Source: Pseudopyrenochaeta lycopersici (Eukaryota > Ascomycota > Dothideomycetes > Pleosporales > Pseudopyrenochaetaceae). From it: 64,000 bases of DNA. Below the pieces are notes generated by a model. The model saw only the letters and a list, made by a program, of their open reading frames with translations. It had not been told where the DNA came from and did not search any database. The stretch's first letter is position 1, and every line of letters begins with the position of its first letter. Positions 9,852 through 20,435 of this stretch are shown here, one piece after another. A program made the translations under genes and the position numbers. The stretch covers positions 1,302,001 through 1,366,000 of the forward strand of contig NHZP01000003.1 of the NCBI GenBank assembly GCA_003313425.1, written 5' to 3'.

Positions 9852-11499
9852 ATGATGCCAGCACCACGCGCTCTGCGACATGCACTGGTACTTCGCAACC
9901 CGTAAGTCACGAGACGCTCAGCGCATGCATGTGCTCACCCCTGCTGTAGCCATTGCCATGTACATGCTTCTGCTCGAGTAACACCGGCATACCAGGTCTG
10001 TAATACCTTTGCAAATATTATTAGCATGCCTTTGACTGACTTCCGTCAAGAGTCAAATCCGCTGCATCAGCTCATCCACGGCAGCGTCAAGCGGGGAGGC
10101 AAGCACAAATGAAGCACCAAAATCAACTGATCAAGCCAGTGGTACCGTCTTGAGGCCACATCAGCTCAGGAGGCCTGAAAACCGGTCACCAACGCTCGAC
10201 AAGCTGCTCGGCGCCGAACACACAACCAAAGCCAAAAGTCATGCTGAAGACATGCGCAAACTGAACAATGAACTTAAGATGATCTACAACCGCCAACGTG
10301 CTTATTACAAGACTTTGAAAGGGCCGTATAGGATTCGAGATTCGGTGGTCGACCGAGATCGGGTAGAAATGGCCCACGTTCGAGACAAAGCGGTAATTGT
10401 CGCACAAAAGACTATACCAAACATATGGCTACGAGACAATTGCCAGTGCAGCAGCTGCATGCACGGTGCAACTAAGCAACGCCTTCTTGATACCTTCTCC
10501 ATCCCGAAGGATATTTCTATCAAAGCGCACTCCTTTAATGAGAATGTCCTCAAGATTGAGTGGGACGATGGGCATAAGAGCGAATACTCCCAAGGCTTCT
10601 TGTCACAGACAGTAAAGTCTGGAGAGTACAAAGCTATTCTGCGTCAAGGTTTGACAAACTTGTCGCTTTGGGGCTCATCGATTGCGGCCAACCCTCCAAT
10701 TGTACTTCATGATAGCGTAAAGAACTCAGGCGTGGGCAAACTACTGAAGCAAATTCGTAAATATGGCTTCTGCTACGTGGATTCCACGCCTTTCGACACC
10801 CCTGCCGCTACTGAAGAACTACTGAAGCGCATCTCCTTCATCAGAGAAACGCACTACGGGGGCTTCTATGACTTCACGGCCGATCTCGCCTCGAAGGACA
10901 CAGCGTACACCAACATCGCTCTCGAAGCACACACAGACACAACATACTTCTCTGACCCGGCAGGACTGCAAGCTTTTCACCTCCTGTCGCATACCGACGG
11001 CGAAGGTGGCGCTTCCCTGCTCGTTGATGGCTTCAAAGTTGCCGAGGAACTCAACCGAACTGATCGGAAAGCGTATGATATCCTGTCCACAGTGAACGTA
11101 CACGCGCACGCATCCGGGAATGAAGGAATCAGCATCCAGCCTTACCGCTCCTTCCCGGTATTCGAACACGACACTGCAACAGGTGACTTGCTCCGCGTGC
11201 GTTGGAATTCCTCTGATCGCGCCTCCATCGAGCTACCCATCAGCGAAGTCGAGACCTGGTATGACGCCGCAAGGAAGTTCGATGCGTTGCTGAAGAAGAA
11301 GGAGAATGAGTATTGGGCACAACTGACGCCTGGCCGAGTGGTTATCTTTGATAACTGGAGGGTAATGCACGGCAGGAGTAAGTTTACTGGGAAAAGGAGT
11401 ATTTGTGGAGGGTATATTAGTAGGGATGATTGGATTAGCAAGTATAAGATGGCTGCGTTTGGGAGTGACAAGGTGCTAGGAGGATTGGCGTCGAGTTAG
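9852..11499 (+). CDS. Trimethyllysine dioxygenase, first step of carnitine synthesis (mitochondrial)
   Basis: Three exons (9852-9901, 9950-9995, 10051-11499) give 514 residues. The enzyme hydroxylates N6-trimethyllysine using Fe(II), 2-oxoglutarate and O2. The N-terminus is Arg/Ser/Ala rich without early acids (MMPAPRALRHALVLR), a likely mitochondrial presequence. Next comes the small zinc-type N-terminal domain with WLRDNCQCSSCMH, then the TauD-like double-stranded beta-helix with iron ligands His326 and Asp328 (AHTDT) and His472 (MHGR). DPAGLQAFHLL and GGYISRDDWIS favour trimethyllysine dioxygenase over the close relative gamma-butyrobetaine dioxygenase, but the two are hard to separate by eye. 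A second in-frame ATG follows the first directly. Splice choice is fixed by frame: the first donor must be at 9902, because the frame reaches TAA there. Confidence 0.85.
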
Positions 11500-11680
11500 T
11501 CAAAGTATGCAATTCTTGGTTGATACGGCAGCCCCTGCCTTGCCACAGGGCGAAATTCTGCAGATGAATGGAAATTCATGTTGATACATCCTGTCTTGTT
11601 CTCCCTGGAACTTATATACAGCTGCTGTGAATCAAAGATAGCGCTCTGGGATTTCTTCTTTTTATGTGTGGGAAAGTCCT

Positions 11681-12433
11681 TTATCGGCCTTTCTCCTGCT
11701 CCAACTCCAGTTCGGCTTGTCGGTAGTACTTTGCTGTGTCGACGCCGTGGTATGGGTGATTGACAAAGTTCGGCCAGGGAAGGACATGGGCGAAGGTTGC
11801 GGAGTATCGCGAGTTTCTGTGCGCAACTCCCTGCATGTACTCGGTCATCTCGGATGTGCCGTAGAGCGGCTCTCCCTTCTTGACTTTGTCGACCATTTCC
11901 CTCATGTCCATCTCCACCTCGCGGCGGTTCTCGCGCGCACCGTAGAAGCGCACTGTAACAAGTTGTCAGATGGCGAAATAAATGTAGGACCCGAGAGCGG
12001 GCTATTGTTGAGTTGAGAATAGACGTACTGGTCGACCTCGTGTAGGCGAACATAAAGCATCCCGCAACACCGACAGCGCCGCTCAACCGCATGACGGGTG
12101 CAAAGCCACCTTTGCCGACAAACGAGGGGGAGACTTTCTCCCAATAGAGCATCAATCCAGGACTGATGGCTCCCACGGCCGCACCATAGGCCCAATCAGA
12201 GGGGCGGGTATACCGCATTACGCGCTTGAAGTGTCTTCACCTATCGTCAGTACTCGCATCCAGTCGCAGGGAAAGCAAAGGCGTACGGGTCATTGTCGAT
12301 GAGCTGCACACATTAGCTACTTCTACCCATTGCGCAGACATGTGGGCTTCAATTGGCTTACAGGATACTCTCCAGTGGGGACCTTGTCCGGCACGACAAC
12401 TTGGTGCCTTACAGCGGCGTCCTGCGAAGACAT
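11681..12433 (-). CDS. NUXM-like 21 kDa subunit of mitochondrial complex I
   Basis: Four exons (12433-12362, 12303-12287, 12234-12029, 11952-11681) give 188 residues, about 21 kDa. It matches the fungal accessory subunit of NADH:ubiquinone oxidoreductase with separate N- and C-terminal family domains. The N-terminal part reads PTGEYPLIDNDPHFKRVMRY and is followed by PSDWAYG. Two short membrane segments follow (GAAVGAISPGLMLYW and GAVGVAGCFMFAYT). The C-terminal part has MRFYGARENRREV and HVLPWPNFVNHPYHGV. Exon 2 is only 17 nt. The acceptor of exon 3 must be the AG at 12236-12235, since the one six bases earlier creates an in-frame stop. The gene ends convergent with the dioxygenase, 181 bp apart, and starts divergent from the helicase gene. 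Confidence 0.88.
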
Positions 12434-12669
12434 TGCGGTGGTGCTGTCGCTAATGCGGAGGTGCTGGTGTTGGGTTCGTGAAGTGAGGTTGCAGGCTTCG
12501 GCAAGTGCCGTTGCGGGCTCAAAGCTCAGAGCTCCTCCCCGACGCCATTTCACAATTTCTTGCTTGGCGCGTCCTCTGCCATCTTGAAACAAGTCAACAA
12601 TGAGCGCGCAAGCCTCCACCTGCGCCCTACGATACCCACGAACGATAATATAGGAGGCCAAAATAAGAG
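12434..12669. promoter_or_regulatory. Divergent promoter, NUXM / CWF11
   Basis: A 236-bp stretch between two start codons pointing apart. No named motif seen. Confidence 0.35.
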
Positions 12670-15600
12670 ATGGAAGACATCAGGCAAGAAGGTTCATCGA
12701 GTGCCCACGATGGCGCGTCTGTCGCCCATGCGACCAGTTCCTCGAACATGCACGCCCGCCCAACTGTCGCCGATTTACATGGAGATGGCCACTTCGCGCA
12801 GGTAGCGAGGAAACACTGGTTGACAGCGAAGAGGACCCCGAAAGTGCGACCTGAAGTGGTCAAGAAAGAGCTATGGGATGAGTTGGAGAAGGCCGACTTC
12901 GCATACTCGTCGCTCCTTGTACTAGAGAACCTACAACTGCTGGAACGGTATTTGTGGCCTGGATTCTCCGAGGATGCGTCGAATCACCATCATTTGCTGC
13001 TGGCGCTAATGGTCAATGTCAAGAGGAGAGAGAACCTGCCGTCTTGGGGTAAGAAATCGTCATTCTGAACGATGTATGAGCGCTGACACAACATAGAGCA
13101 CTTCACAAGCAACCCTGCCGAATTCTCAACCTTCTTCCGTCGCATACTCTCCATGACAGTAGATCCATCGCAGCCCAGCAAGATCCGGACACAGCTCATA
13201 TCCTTCGTTATCGGTGCCTTCCAATCACTAGACAGCGGTCTAGTGCGAAAAGAGTGTGCTCCTCTCGTGGGCATATCGATATGGCATAACCTACACGCAG
13301 ATGCTGTGCGCGAGCAGCAATTCGAGGAACACCAAATGTTGCGCAAGGCGTGGAGGGCGACGTCCAAGAGATTTGATGCAGGAGACGATGCACTACAAGC
13401 CCGGTTGCGCTTTGAGCGATCATGGCTATACACATTACTTTTGGACTTTCTGGACCGACTCTACAACAGCAACACTAGGGAAGAGATCAAAGACAACCTG
13501 GCTTACTGCGAGCGTTTCATGGAGCTCCTGACCGACCTGCAAAGCCAGCTGCCAACCAGAAGATACGTCAATGCATTATTGCATGATCTGAACATGCTTC
13601 CTGCGATCAGACTGTCACCGCTATACACCGACGAGGACAACGGGCTCTTTCGAGATCTGTTCAATTTGCTGAGCCACTTCACGTACTTCCCTATCGAGGA
13701 TCAAACTGGCCGACAATTATCAAAGTTGGAATATGATCAACAACATTACGACATGTTGGCCAAATTGCAGCGGACAGGCTATGCAGCCTTTCAGGAGAAG
13801 CTTCAATTGATGGCTTTAGCAAACTATGGCAGCATAGGTAATAGAGAAGAGTTGGATGGTCATTTGCGTGCGCTGGGCGACCACGAGCTGGTGGAACTTT
13901 GCTCTCTAATGGGACTTCGGACTGAGTACCCAAACTCTACCTTCTTAGTGCGCGACCGGACATTCTACATGGAGACGCTCCTCGCATTAGTCGAACAACG
14001 GCCAACGTTCAAAGACATCGTCCGGCACATGCCCGTTCTCCCAACTGAGAAGATCCTATACGAGACTGCCTTTCTGAGGAACGAGTCATACGATGGGTCA
14101 AGGCCGCTAGCCATTCCGAAGCTGAATTTACAATACCTAACAATGGGCGACTTTCTGTGGAGGTCGTTTGTTTTGTACCGCGCCGAGTCGTTCTATGGTA
14201 TTAGAAAGGACTTGGAGGACGTAGTCAAGCGTGTGAAACCGCACGGCAAAGGTGTTAACACAAAGTTTGGCGGCGTGTCTATGATGTCACTTCCGATCAT
14301 AAAACCGGCCGTTGTAGATGTGGCTCCTTCAAAAGTTGGCGATGAGCATCCGGCTTATGTCCGAGCAGAGATCATTTTAGACGTCAGTCGCCTCAAGTAC
14401 CCGGTTCGAAGAGATTGGGAGCAACTCAGGCCTGATGATGTTGTTTATTTACTTGCTGTTGAGGGCCACGAAGACGTGCCCATGCGGAATGGTCATCATG
14501 GCGAACTCAACACTGGTGAACAGCTCGGATTACACAAATTGAGGTGTGCTCAGGTAGTTCAGATAATGGACGAAAACGGGCGACCTCTCCGTGAACAAGC
14601 TCATACGGAGGGCTTCGCTCCCCGAGCACGGCAGCGGCGACTCCTCGTCAACATTGACGCGAAACAATACAAGACCGACATGGATCACACTGCCGAAGGA
14701 AGACCTAACATCTACGAGCACATTAACCTCATTGTCCGCCGGAAAGGGCGGGAAAACAATTTCCTCCCCATCCTCGACTCCATCAGACGCTTGACGCTTT
14801 CAGATATCCCAGCACCATCATGGCTGCAGGAGGTCTTCCTAGGATATGGCGATCCTGCATCTGCGACCTACAAGCGTTTGTCCAACCGATTGCAGTCGAT
14901 AGACTTCCGTGACACCTTTCTGGACTGGCAGCACCTTATTGAATCCCTGCCCGGCAAGTCTATCGAACCCCACGAGGAGGCACAGACGTCCTTTGGGCCT
15001 CCGTACATCGTGCAGTACCCTGCAGCAGCTGAACCAGAGGTTGCGCCTGCAAAACCATCGAAGAAGCGGCGTCGCGACCAGGTCGAGGTTGCACAACCTC
15101 TGCATGAATCGCTGCATGTCTCCACCTACAAACCGCCGAACATGGGTCCATACCCTGCAGACGCGCCCAGGCTGAATACAGTAAGATTCACCCCTGCGCA
15201 GATTGAAGCCATCACTTCAGGAACGCAGCCTGGTCTGACGGTGGTGCTCGGACCTCCGGGCACCGGAAAGACGGACGTTGCGACCCAAATTATATCCAAT
15301 CTATATCACAACTTTCCGGACCAGCGGACATTGCTCATTGCGCATAGTAATCAGGCGCTCAACCAACTCTTCCAGAAGATTGTGGCGCTCGACATCGATG
15401 AGCGCCACCTTCTGCGTTTGGGTCATGGCGAAGAAGATCTAGAGACTGACGTAAGCTACAGCAAGCATGGCAGAGTCGAGTCGTTCCTTGAGAGAGGGAC
15501 ATATTATCTGTCTGAAGTTGATCGCCTTGCGAAGAACTTTAATGCGCCTGGTGCTCATGGTAGCTCGTGCGAGACTGCAGATTATTTCAATCTGGTCTAC

Positions 15601-17140
15601 GTGAAGCCTGCATGGACGCAATACTGGGACAGTGCTTCGTCTGAAAATGCCAGTGCAGAACAGATAATCACTGAGTTTCCATTCCGAGATTACTTCACGA
15701 ATGCTCCTCAGCCTCTCTTTCCGCCTGCAGCAGATCGTGAACAGATTCTTGAGATAGCCCAAGGCTGTTATCGCCATGTCCAGAAGATTTTCACGGAGCT
15801 CGAGGACATCCGTCCCTTCGAGATCTTGCGGAATCCGCGTGATAAGGCGAATTACTTGTTGGTGAAGGAGGCACGTATTATCGCCATGACGTCGACGCAT
15901 GCAGCAATGCGCCGGCAAGAGATCGCATCGCTGGGCTTCCACTACGACAATGTGATCATGGAGGAGGCCGCTCAAATCACAGAAATCGAGAACTTCATCC
16001 CGCTCGCGTTGCAGAACCCTCAAAACGGAGAACTGCCGCTACAGCGCATCGTCTTGTGCGGCGATCATCTCCAGAACTCGCCTATCATCCAAAATCTTGC
16101 CTTCAGACAGTACGCCAATCTGGAGCAATCGCTCTTCCAGCGCCTTGTCCGCCTCGGAGTACCAACCATCATGCTCGACCAACAAGGTCGTGCTCGGCCT
16201 TCGATAGCGGAATTGTACAAGTGGCGATACCCGAAACTTGAGAACCTCCCTTCAGTGCTGTCGAAACCCGAGTTCCAAATTGCCAACGCAGGATTTAAGC
16301 ATGAATATCAGTTTATCGATGTCCAGGACTTCAAAGGCAAGGGAGAAGATCAGCCCACACCTCACTTCATGATCAACCTGGGCGAGGCAGAGTATGCTGT
16401 GTCGCTGTTTCAGTACATGCGCCTGCTAGGCTACCCTGCACATAAGATATCCATCTTGACAACATACGCTGGCCAGAAGTCGTTGATAAATGATGTACTA
16501 GCTTTGAGGTGTAAAAATAACCCACTCTTTGGTAAACCGAAAATCGTCGCAACGGTGGACAAGTATCAGGGTGAGCAGAATGATTGTAAGTCAAACCAAC
16601 ATCACTTCGCCTATGTCTCTCTCATCCCAGATCCTATACTGACACGAATCAGATATTATCCTCTCCCTAGTCCGCACCCGCGCAATCGGTTACCTGCGCG
16701 ACATCCGTCGCCTCACCGTTGCACTCTCCCGTGCCCGCCTCGGCTTGTACATACTTGGTCGCCGCTCTGTTTTTGAATCTGTGTTCGAGCTCAAACCCGC
16801 TTTCGACATCCTCTTCCAACGTCCCGACAAACTGTCTCTAGTTACAGGCGAGATGTTTGGCGAGACGCAGCGACCTGTGCCTTCAACCACAGTCACCGGT
16901 GCGAATGTGAAGGCGGTAGAGGTGGAAGTCGAAGGAGAGACGGTTATGGAAGGGGTGGAGCATCTGGGTCAATATGTGTATGAGATGACGAAAGCGAAGA
17001 TTGAAGATTTGAAGGCAAGTGGCAGGCAACTGCCAACACGAGAGGTGCAGATGGCCGATGCCGGTGAGGTCGCTCTAGGTGAAGAGGACGATGATCGCGA
17101 AGAGAACGTTCTTATCCCCGAGGAAGCCGCAGATGAGTGA
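12670..17140 (+). CDS. CWF11: Cwf11/Aquarius-type intron-binding spliceosomal helicase
   Basis: Three exons (12670-13048, 13097-16585, 16653-17140) give 1451 residues. Aquarius is an SF1 (Upf1-like) RNA helicase that binds the pre-mRNA intron upstream of the branch site within the spliceosome. The N-terminal two thirds is the helical ARM-like scaffold, starting near VARKHWL and continuing through NLPSWEHFTSNPAEF at the first splice. The helicase core carries Walker A GPPGTGKT at 845-852, motif II as EEAA from 1082, DQQGRARPSI, and VDKYQGEQND-YIILSLVRT, which is made continuous by the second splice, then VALSRARLGLYILGR. The C-terminal 100 residues are acidic and probably disordered. The length fits the family. 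This is the largest gene of the window. It ends 331 bp from the convergent TFB2. Confidence 0.93.
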
Positions 17141-17471
17141 AGGAGATGAGGCGCGTGCTGCTTAAAGTGGCTGGGTGTAAAACCAAGGCCAAGATTTTTG
17201 GACGAGAGTTCTGAGCGTGCCATGGCTCATTCATGTATATTTAGAATAGTTTCATTCGTGTAGAGATACCAGATCGGACACGTCAGAGAATACAAAGTCA
17301 TTCTCGGCAAACTTTCTACGAACCCTCAAACGCCAGAATGTGGTATTTCCAAGGCTCATGCAATCTGTTCCCAAGAGTTCCGAGCCATCAACGCCATTGA
17401 TGCAATATGAGCGGCAGACATGAGTCTGGGGCCTTCCAACCTCCTCTAGTATTTCTAGCTTGAGCATGGCA
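17141..17471. other. Convergent 3' region, CWF11 / TFB2
   Basis: Tail-to-tail 3' sequence; no gene seen. Confidence 0.5.
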
Positions 17472-19017
17472 CTACCTTCTATTCTCCCTTGTCACCTTCT
17501 TTTTCGTTAAATACGCGCTGATCTGCTCGACCTGGCTGACGAAGAAACACCGGCTTTCATCCTTCTGCCAGACCAATACTCCAAGCGCATCCGCATAACC
17601 CAGAACATCTCTGTACTCTGATTCAGTCGCAAACTCCCTCATCAGATACCCTGTCGTGACTTCCACCCGCTCGCCTTCATACTCCCACAGCCGAATCTGG
17701 TCCATAACCGTGGGTGGAATGTACGGGACGGTTTTTTGCATTTGAGGATGTGCATAGGTTGTCAAGTAGCTGATAATTTGAGAGCTAGTGATGCCGGCTT
17801 GCACGGCCTTGTGAACGGATTCTTTTGTCAGTTTTCCGGATACGAGGTTGGGAAAGCGGTGTTGGAGTTTTGTGAATAAGGACAGGATAGCGATTTGGAT
17901 CAAACTGTTCGTATACGCATATAATCGGTAGTTTGTCTCGATAATAATGAAGCCTTTGTTAGCTGTGGAAGCCGGGCCTGCATTTCCTTGGCTCGCTTGT
18001 GCAATGTCATTGGAGGAGGCAGACATAGCACTGCCCGAGTCGGAAGTCAGGGATGTGGCGAGACGGGTTGGGTAGAACGTTTTTGAGTCATTCGAAGAGC
18101 GGTAGACGAGACCCATTGCAGACAGATCGACCAGCATCTGGAGTTGTGTTGGAGATAATGTAGATGTCGAGTAATCTTGCCCTAGTTCGAGAGAGCCGAG
18201 CATGAAAAGGAAAGATAGAACTTCTGTTTCGGACATGCCGAGCTGCTTGCTATCAGATGCGGCTTCTCTCACAGAGCAGGGTGAACTCACATCATTCACC
18301 ATTTTCAGGTACACAATCAATAGACTCCACACCTGCGCGTTCGTCTCTTGTAGCACGAAGGAGAATCCGTCCTTGGTGATCCTTGGACTTCCATGTACAG
18401 TCCTAACAAGGTCTCCGGCATGTAGCAATTTCTTTGTACCCGGTCCAACTTCAGCGCGGGTAATGCCATCCTTGCTGAGCCCCGCAGCACCGCTGACTAG
18501 GTAATACAGTATACCCTCCCACTGCCCCCTAGAATACTCATCCAGGTAGTCGATTGTCACTCTTCTTCCTCCGCTTTCTTCTCTTGTTGCAGGGACGCCA
18601 AAGGAGCGGTGTGTGCCTGAGCCTTCGATAGCTTGTCGCAGGCTGCGCTGGAAGCCCTGGGAAAGGGAATACAAAGATCTGCCGTCATCGTTGCGCTTGG
18701 AAGTAAGAATGTGCAGGCGGTCGAGGACAAAGAGCGCTTGCTCTTTCTCTTTGCGGGCGGAGGGCTTGAACCAGGCGTCAAGGTCGGTGGTGGGAAATGA
18801 CGTCGGCATGTATAGCATCGCCATTACTATCGACTTGGCTGTGCCTGTGGTTAGCTGGCGCATAGCCCCAAGATACATGAAAATCCCCACCCAGGTGCGG
18901 TAGCATGCACCGAAACACGGCCAGCACCGTCGACGGCTGCTCATACAACTTCCTATGCGTCTGCAAAGGGAGGCCCTCGAGATATTCGAGAGCCTGAGAT
19001 GAAGATGACGCCGACAT
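17472..19017 (-). CDS. TFB2: TFB2, p52 subunit of TFIIH
   Basis: Three exons (19017-18891, 18844-18291, 18242-17472) give 483 residues, within the family range (462 in human, 513 in yeast). Tfb2/p52 anchors and stimulates the XPB helicase in TFIIH for transcription initiation and nucleotide excision repair. Seen: LYEQPSTVLAVFR near the start, MAMLYMPTSFPTTDLDAW after the first splice, SFLFMLGSLELGQDYS and FYPTRLATSL in the middle, then IIIETNYRLYAYT and the C-terminal LWEYEGERVEVTTGYL-type region that contacts p8/Tfb5. The second intron (18290-18243, 48 nt) is a multiple of three and has no stop, so an unspliced reading also stays open; removing it brings the sequence close to the family. The first splice leaves a short GT insertion compared with LPHLAK-type homologues and is less certain. 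Confidence 0.92.
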
Positions 19018-19292
19018 CGTGATGGATGTGGGTCGCTAGATGTTTTATGGCCGTAGTATCATATTCAGGGTTACGTTTGGCGGGTAGTGACGCGTTCTGT
19101 TGCCCAGACACGGCGATATTGAAGACGTGAAAGAAAGTCAGAGTCGCGGTCACGATCAATGAGGCGCGCCAAGCGCGGAAGGCTCCCCCACAGTTCCGCT
19201 CCACCCTAGCCTAGCCTCCGCGGTCCATCTTCAACTGCCGAGTGGAGCGAACGACATCACACTTCAAAGATCCGGTTTGAAAAGGCAAAATT
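19018..19292. promoter_or_regulatory. Divergent promoter, TFB2 / thioesterase
   Basis: A 275-bp stretch between diverging starts; nothing specific recognised. Confidence 0.3.
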
Positions 19293-20121
19293 ATGCCTGC
19301 ACTGAAGTTTGTACGATCTGTACGTATTTACCTGGTCTCTGAAGCAAAGTCATGGAACATTGATCATTGGAGCAGGTCTGGGAATCCTTCCGAGCCAATT
19401 CCGGGCTTGAGCCAAGGTACACTGATATCCAATCGTCACAATGGCTAGCTAACGACTTATCTGAAGGCTCCTGGATGGCGTAAGTAATCTCTTTTTGTGT
19501 TCAAACCGAAATTCAAGGCGCTGACTGATGCTTCTAGCTCCGAGTAACCTCCGCAGTGCCTGGTCGTGTGAAGTTTGAGCTTGATATCCAGAAGGAGCAC
19601 ACCGTTCGTCTTCATCTACTTTATGAATAGTCTCTGTTCTAATAGTGATACAGAACCGGTTGAATATTCTTCATGGCGGCACAATAGCTAGCATGGGTAG
19701 GTGCTATGGCTACCTTCGATATCCAACACACATCGCATGATGAAGGTTTCAAATGAATGACTGACTGTTCATAGTCGATCTCGGCGGTTCCCTCGCTGTC
19801 GCCTCAAGGGGCCTTTTCGCAACCGGTGTATCTACAGATCTCAATGTAACCTACCTTTCTTCTGGAGGTAAGATTGGTGACTTGATCAAGGCTGAGGTTA
19901 CTTGCGACAAATGTAAGTCTTCTCTTCATTTACCTGCCATGTGGCATTAACACTCTGTTGTAGTCGGGAAGACTTTAGCCTTTACATCCATCAACTTTAC
20001 CAACAGTAAGGGCGAGGTGTTTGCGCGAGGCAGTCATACGAAATATGTCGCGCTGGCTTGGAAAGACCCCAATAACATTACCGAAGAGCTGTCCCCGAAG
20101 CCGGCTGCGAAGAATGAATAG
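19293..20121 (+). CDS. Small hotdog-fold acyl-CoA thioesterase (ACOT13/THEM2-like)
   Basis: Seven exons (19293-19319, 19376-19416, 19467-19479, 19538-19603, 19654-19696, 19775-19912, 19964-20121) encode 161 residues. All six joins keep the frame, and together they rebuild a single hotdog domain. The family signature is strong: EHTNRLNILHGGTIASMVD (active-site HGG loop and helix), GVSTDLNVTYLSSGGKIGD, then FGKTLAFTSINFTNSKGEVFARGSHTKY. Relatives hydrolyse acyl-CoA to free fatty acid and CoA, often at mitochondria or peroxisomes; substrate length cannot be read here. Exon 3 has only 13 nt and completes the codons for RLLDG. Six introns in under 500 coding bases is dense for this window. There is no clear targeting signal: the N-terminus MPALKFVRSVW is short and the C-terminus is not an SKL type. 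Confidence 0.85.
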
Positions 20122-20435
20122 AACTGCTGGATTTGTTTACAAACATGCTCTGTGGAAGCCTGCTTTTTGAGCATGTGCTATTGATACAAACCTCGCGCTC
20201 GCATTCGCTAATGTTCCAGCCAACGACTCAGCACCGAATGAGGGGGATAAATCTTTTGCGCGGTATCCCGAAATCATGCAATCTGAACCCAGTAACATTG
20301 CAGCTCATCGTCATTCATCTGATTCATTATGTTTCGTTTCGTTTCGTTGTGATATCAGACCGGACCTCCCCTTCGATTAATCCAGCTCGACGAGCATCCT
20401 CCCTTGGCGCCTAAACCTTCCCGTGAAGTATAACG
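20122..20435. other. Convergent 3' region, thioesterase / orphan
   Basis: No gene. A short run of three GTTTC-like units lies near 20333-20347. Confidence 0.4.
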
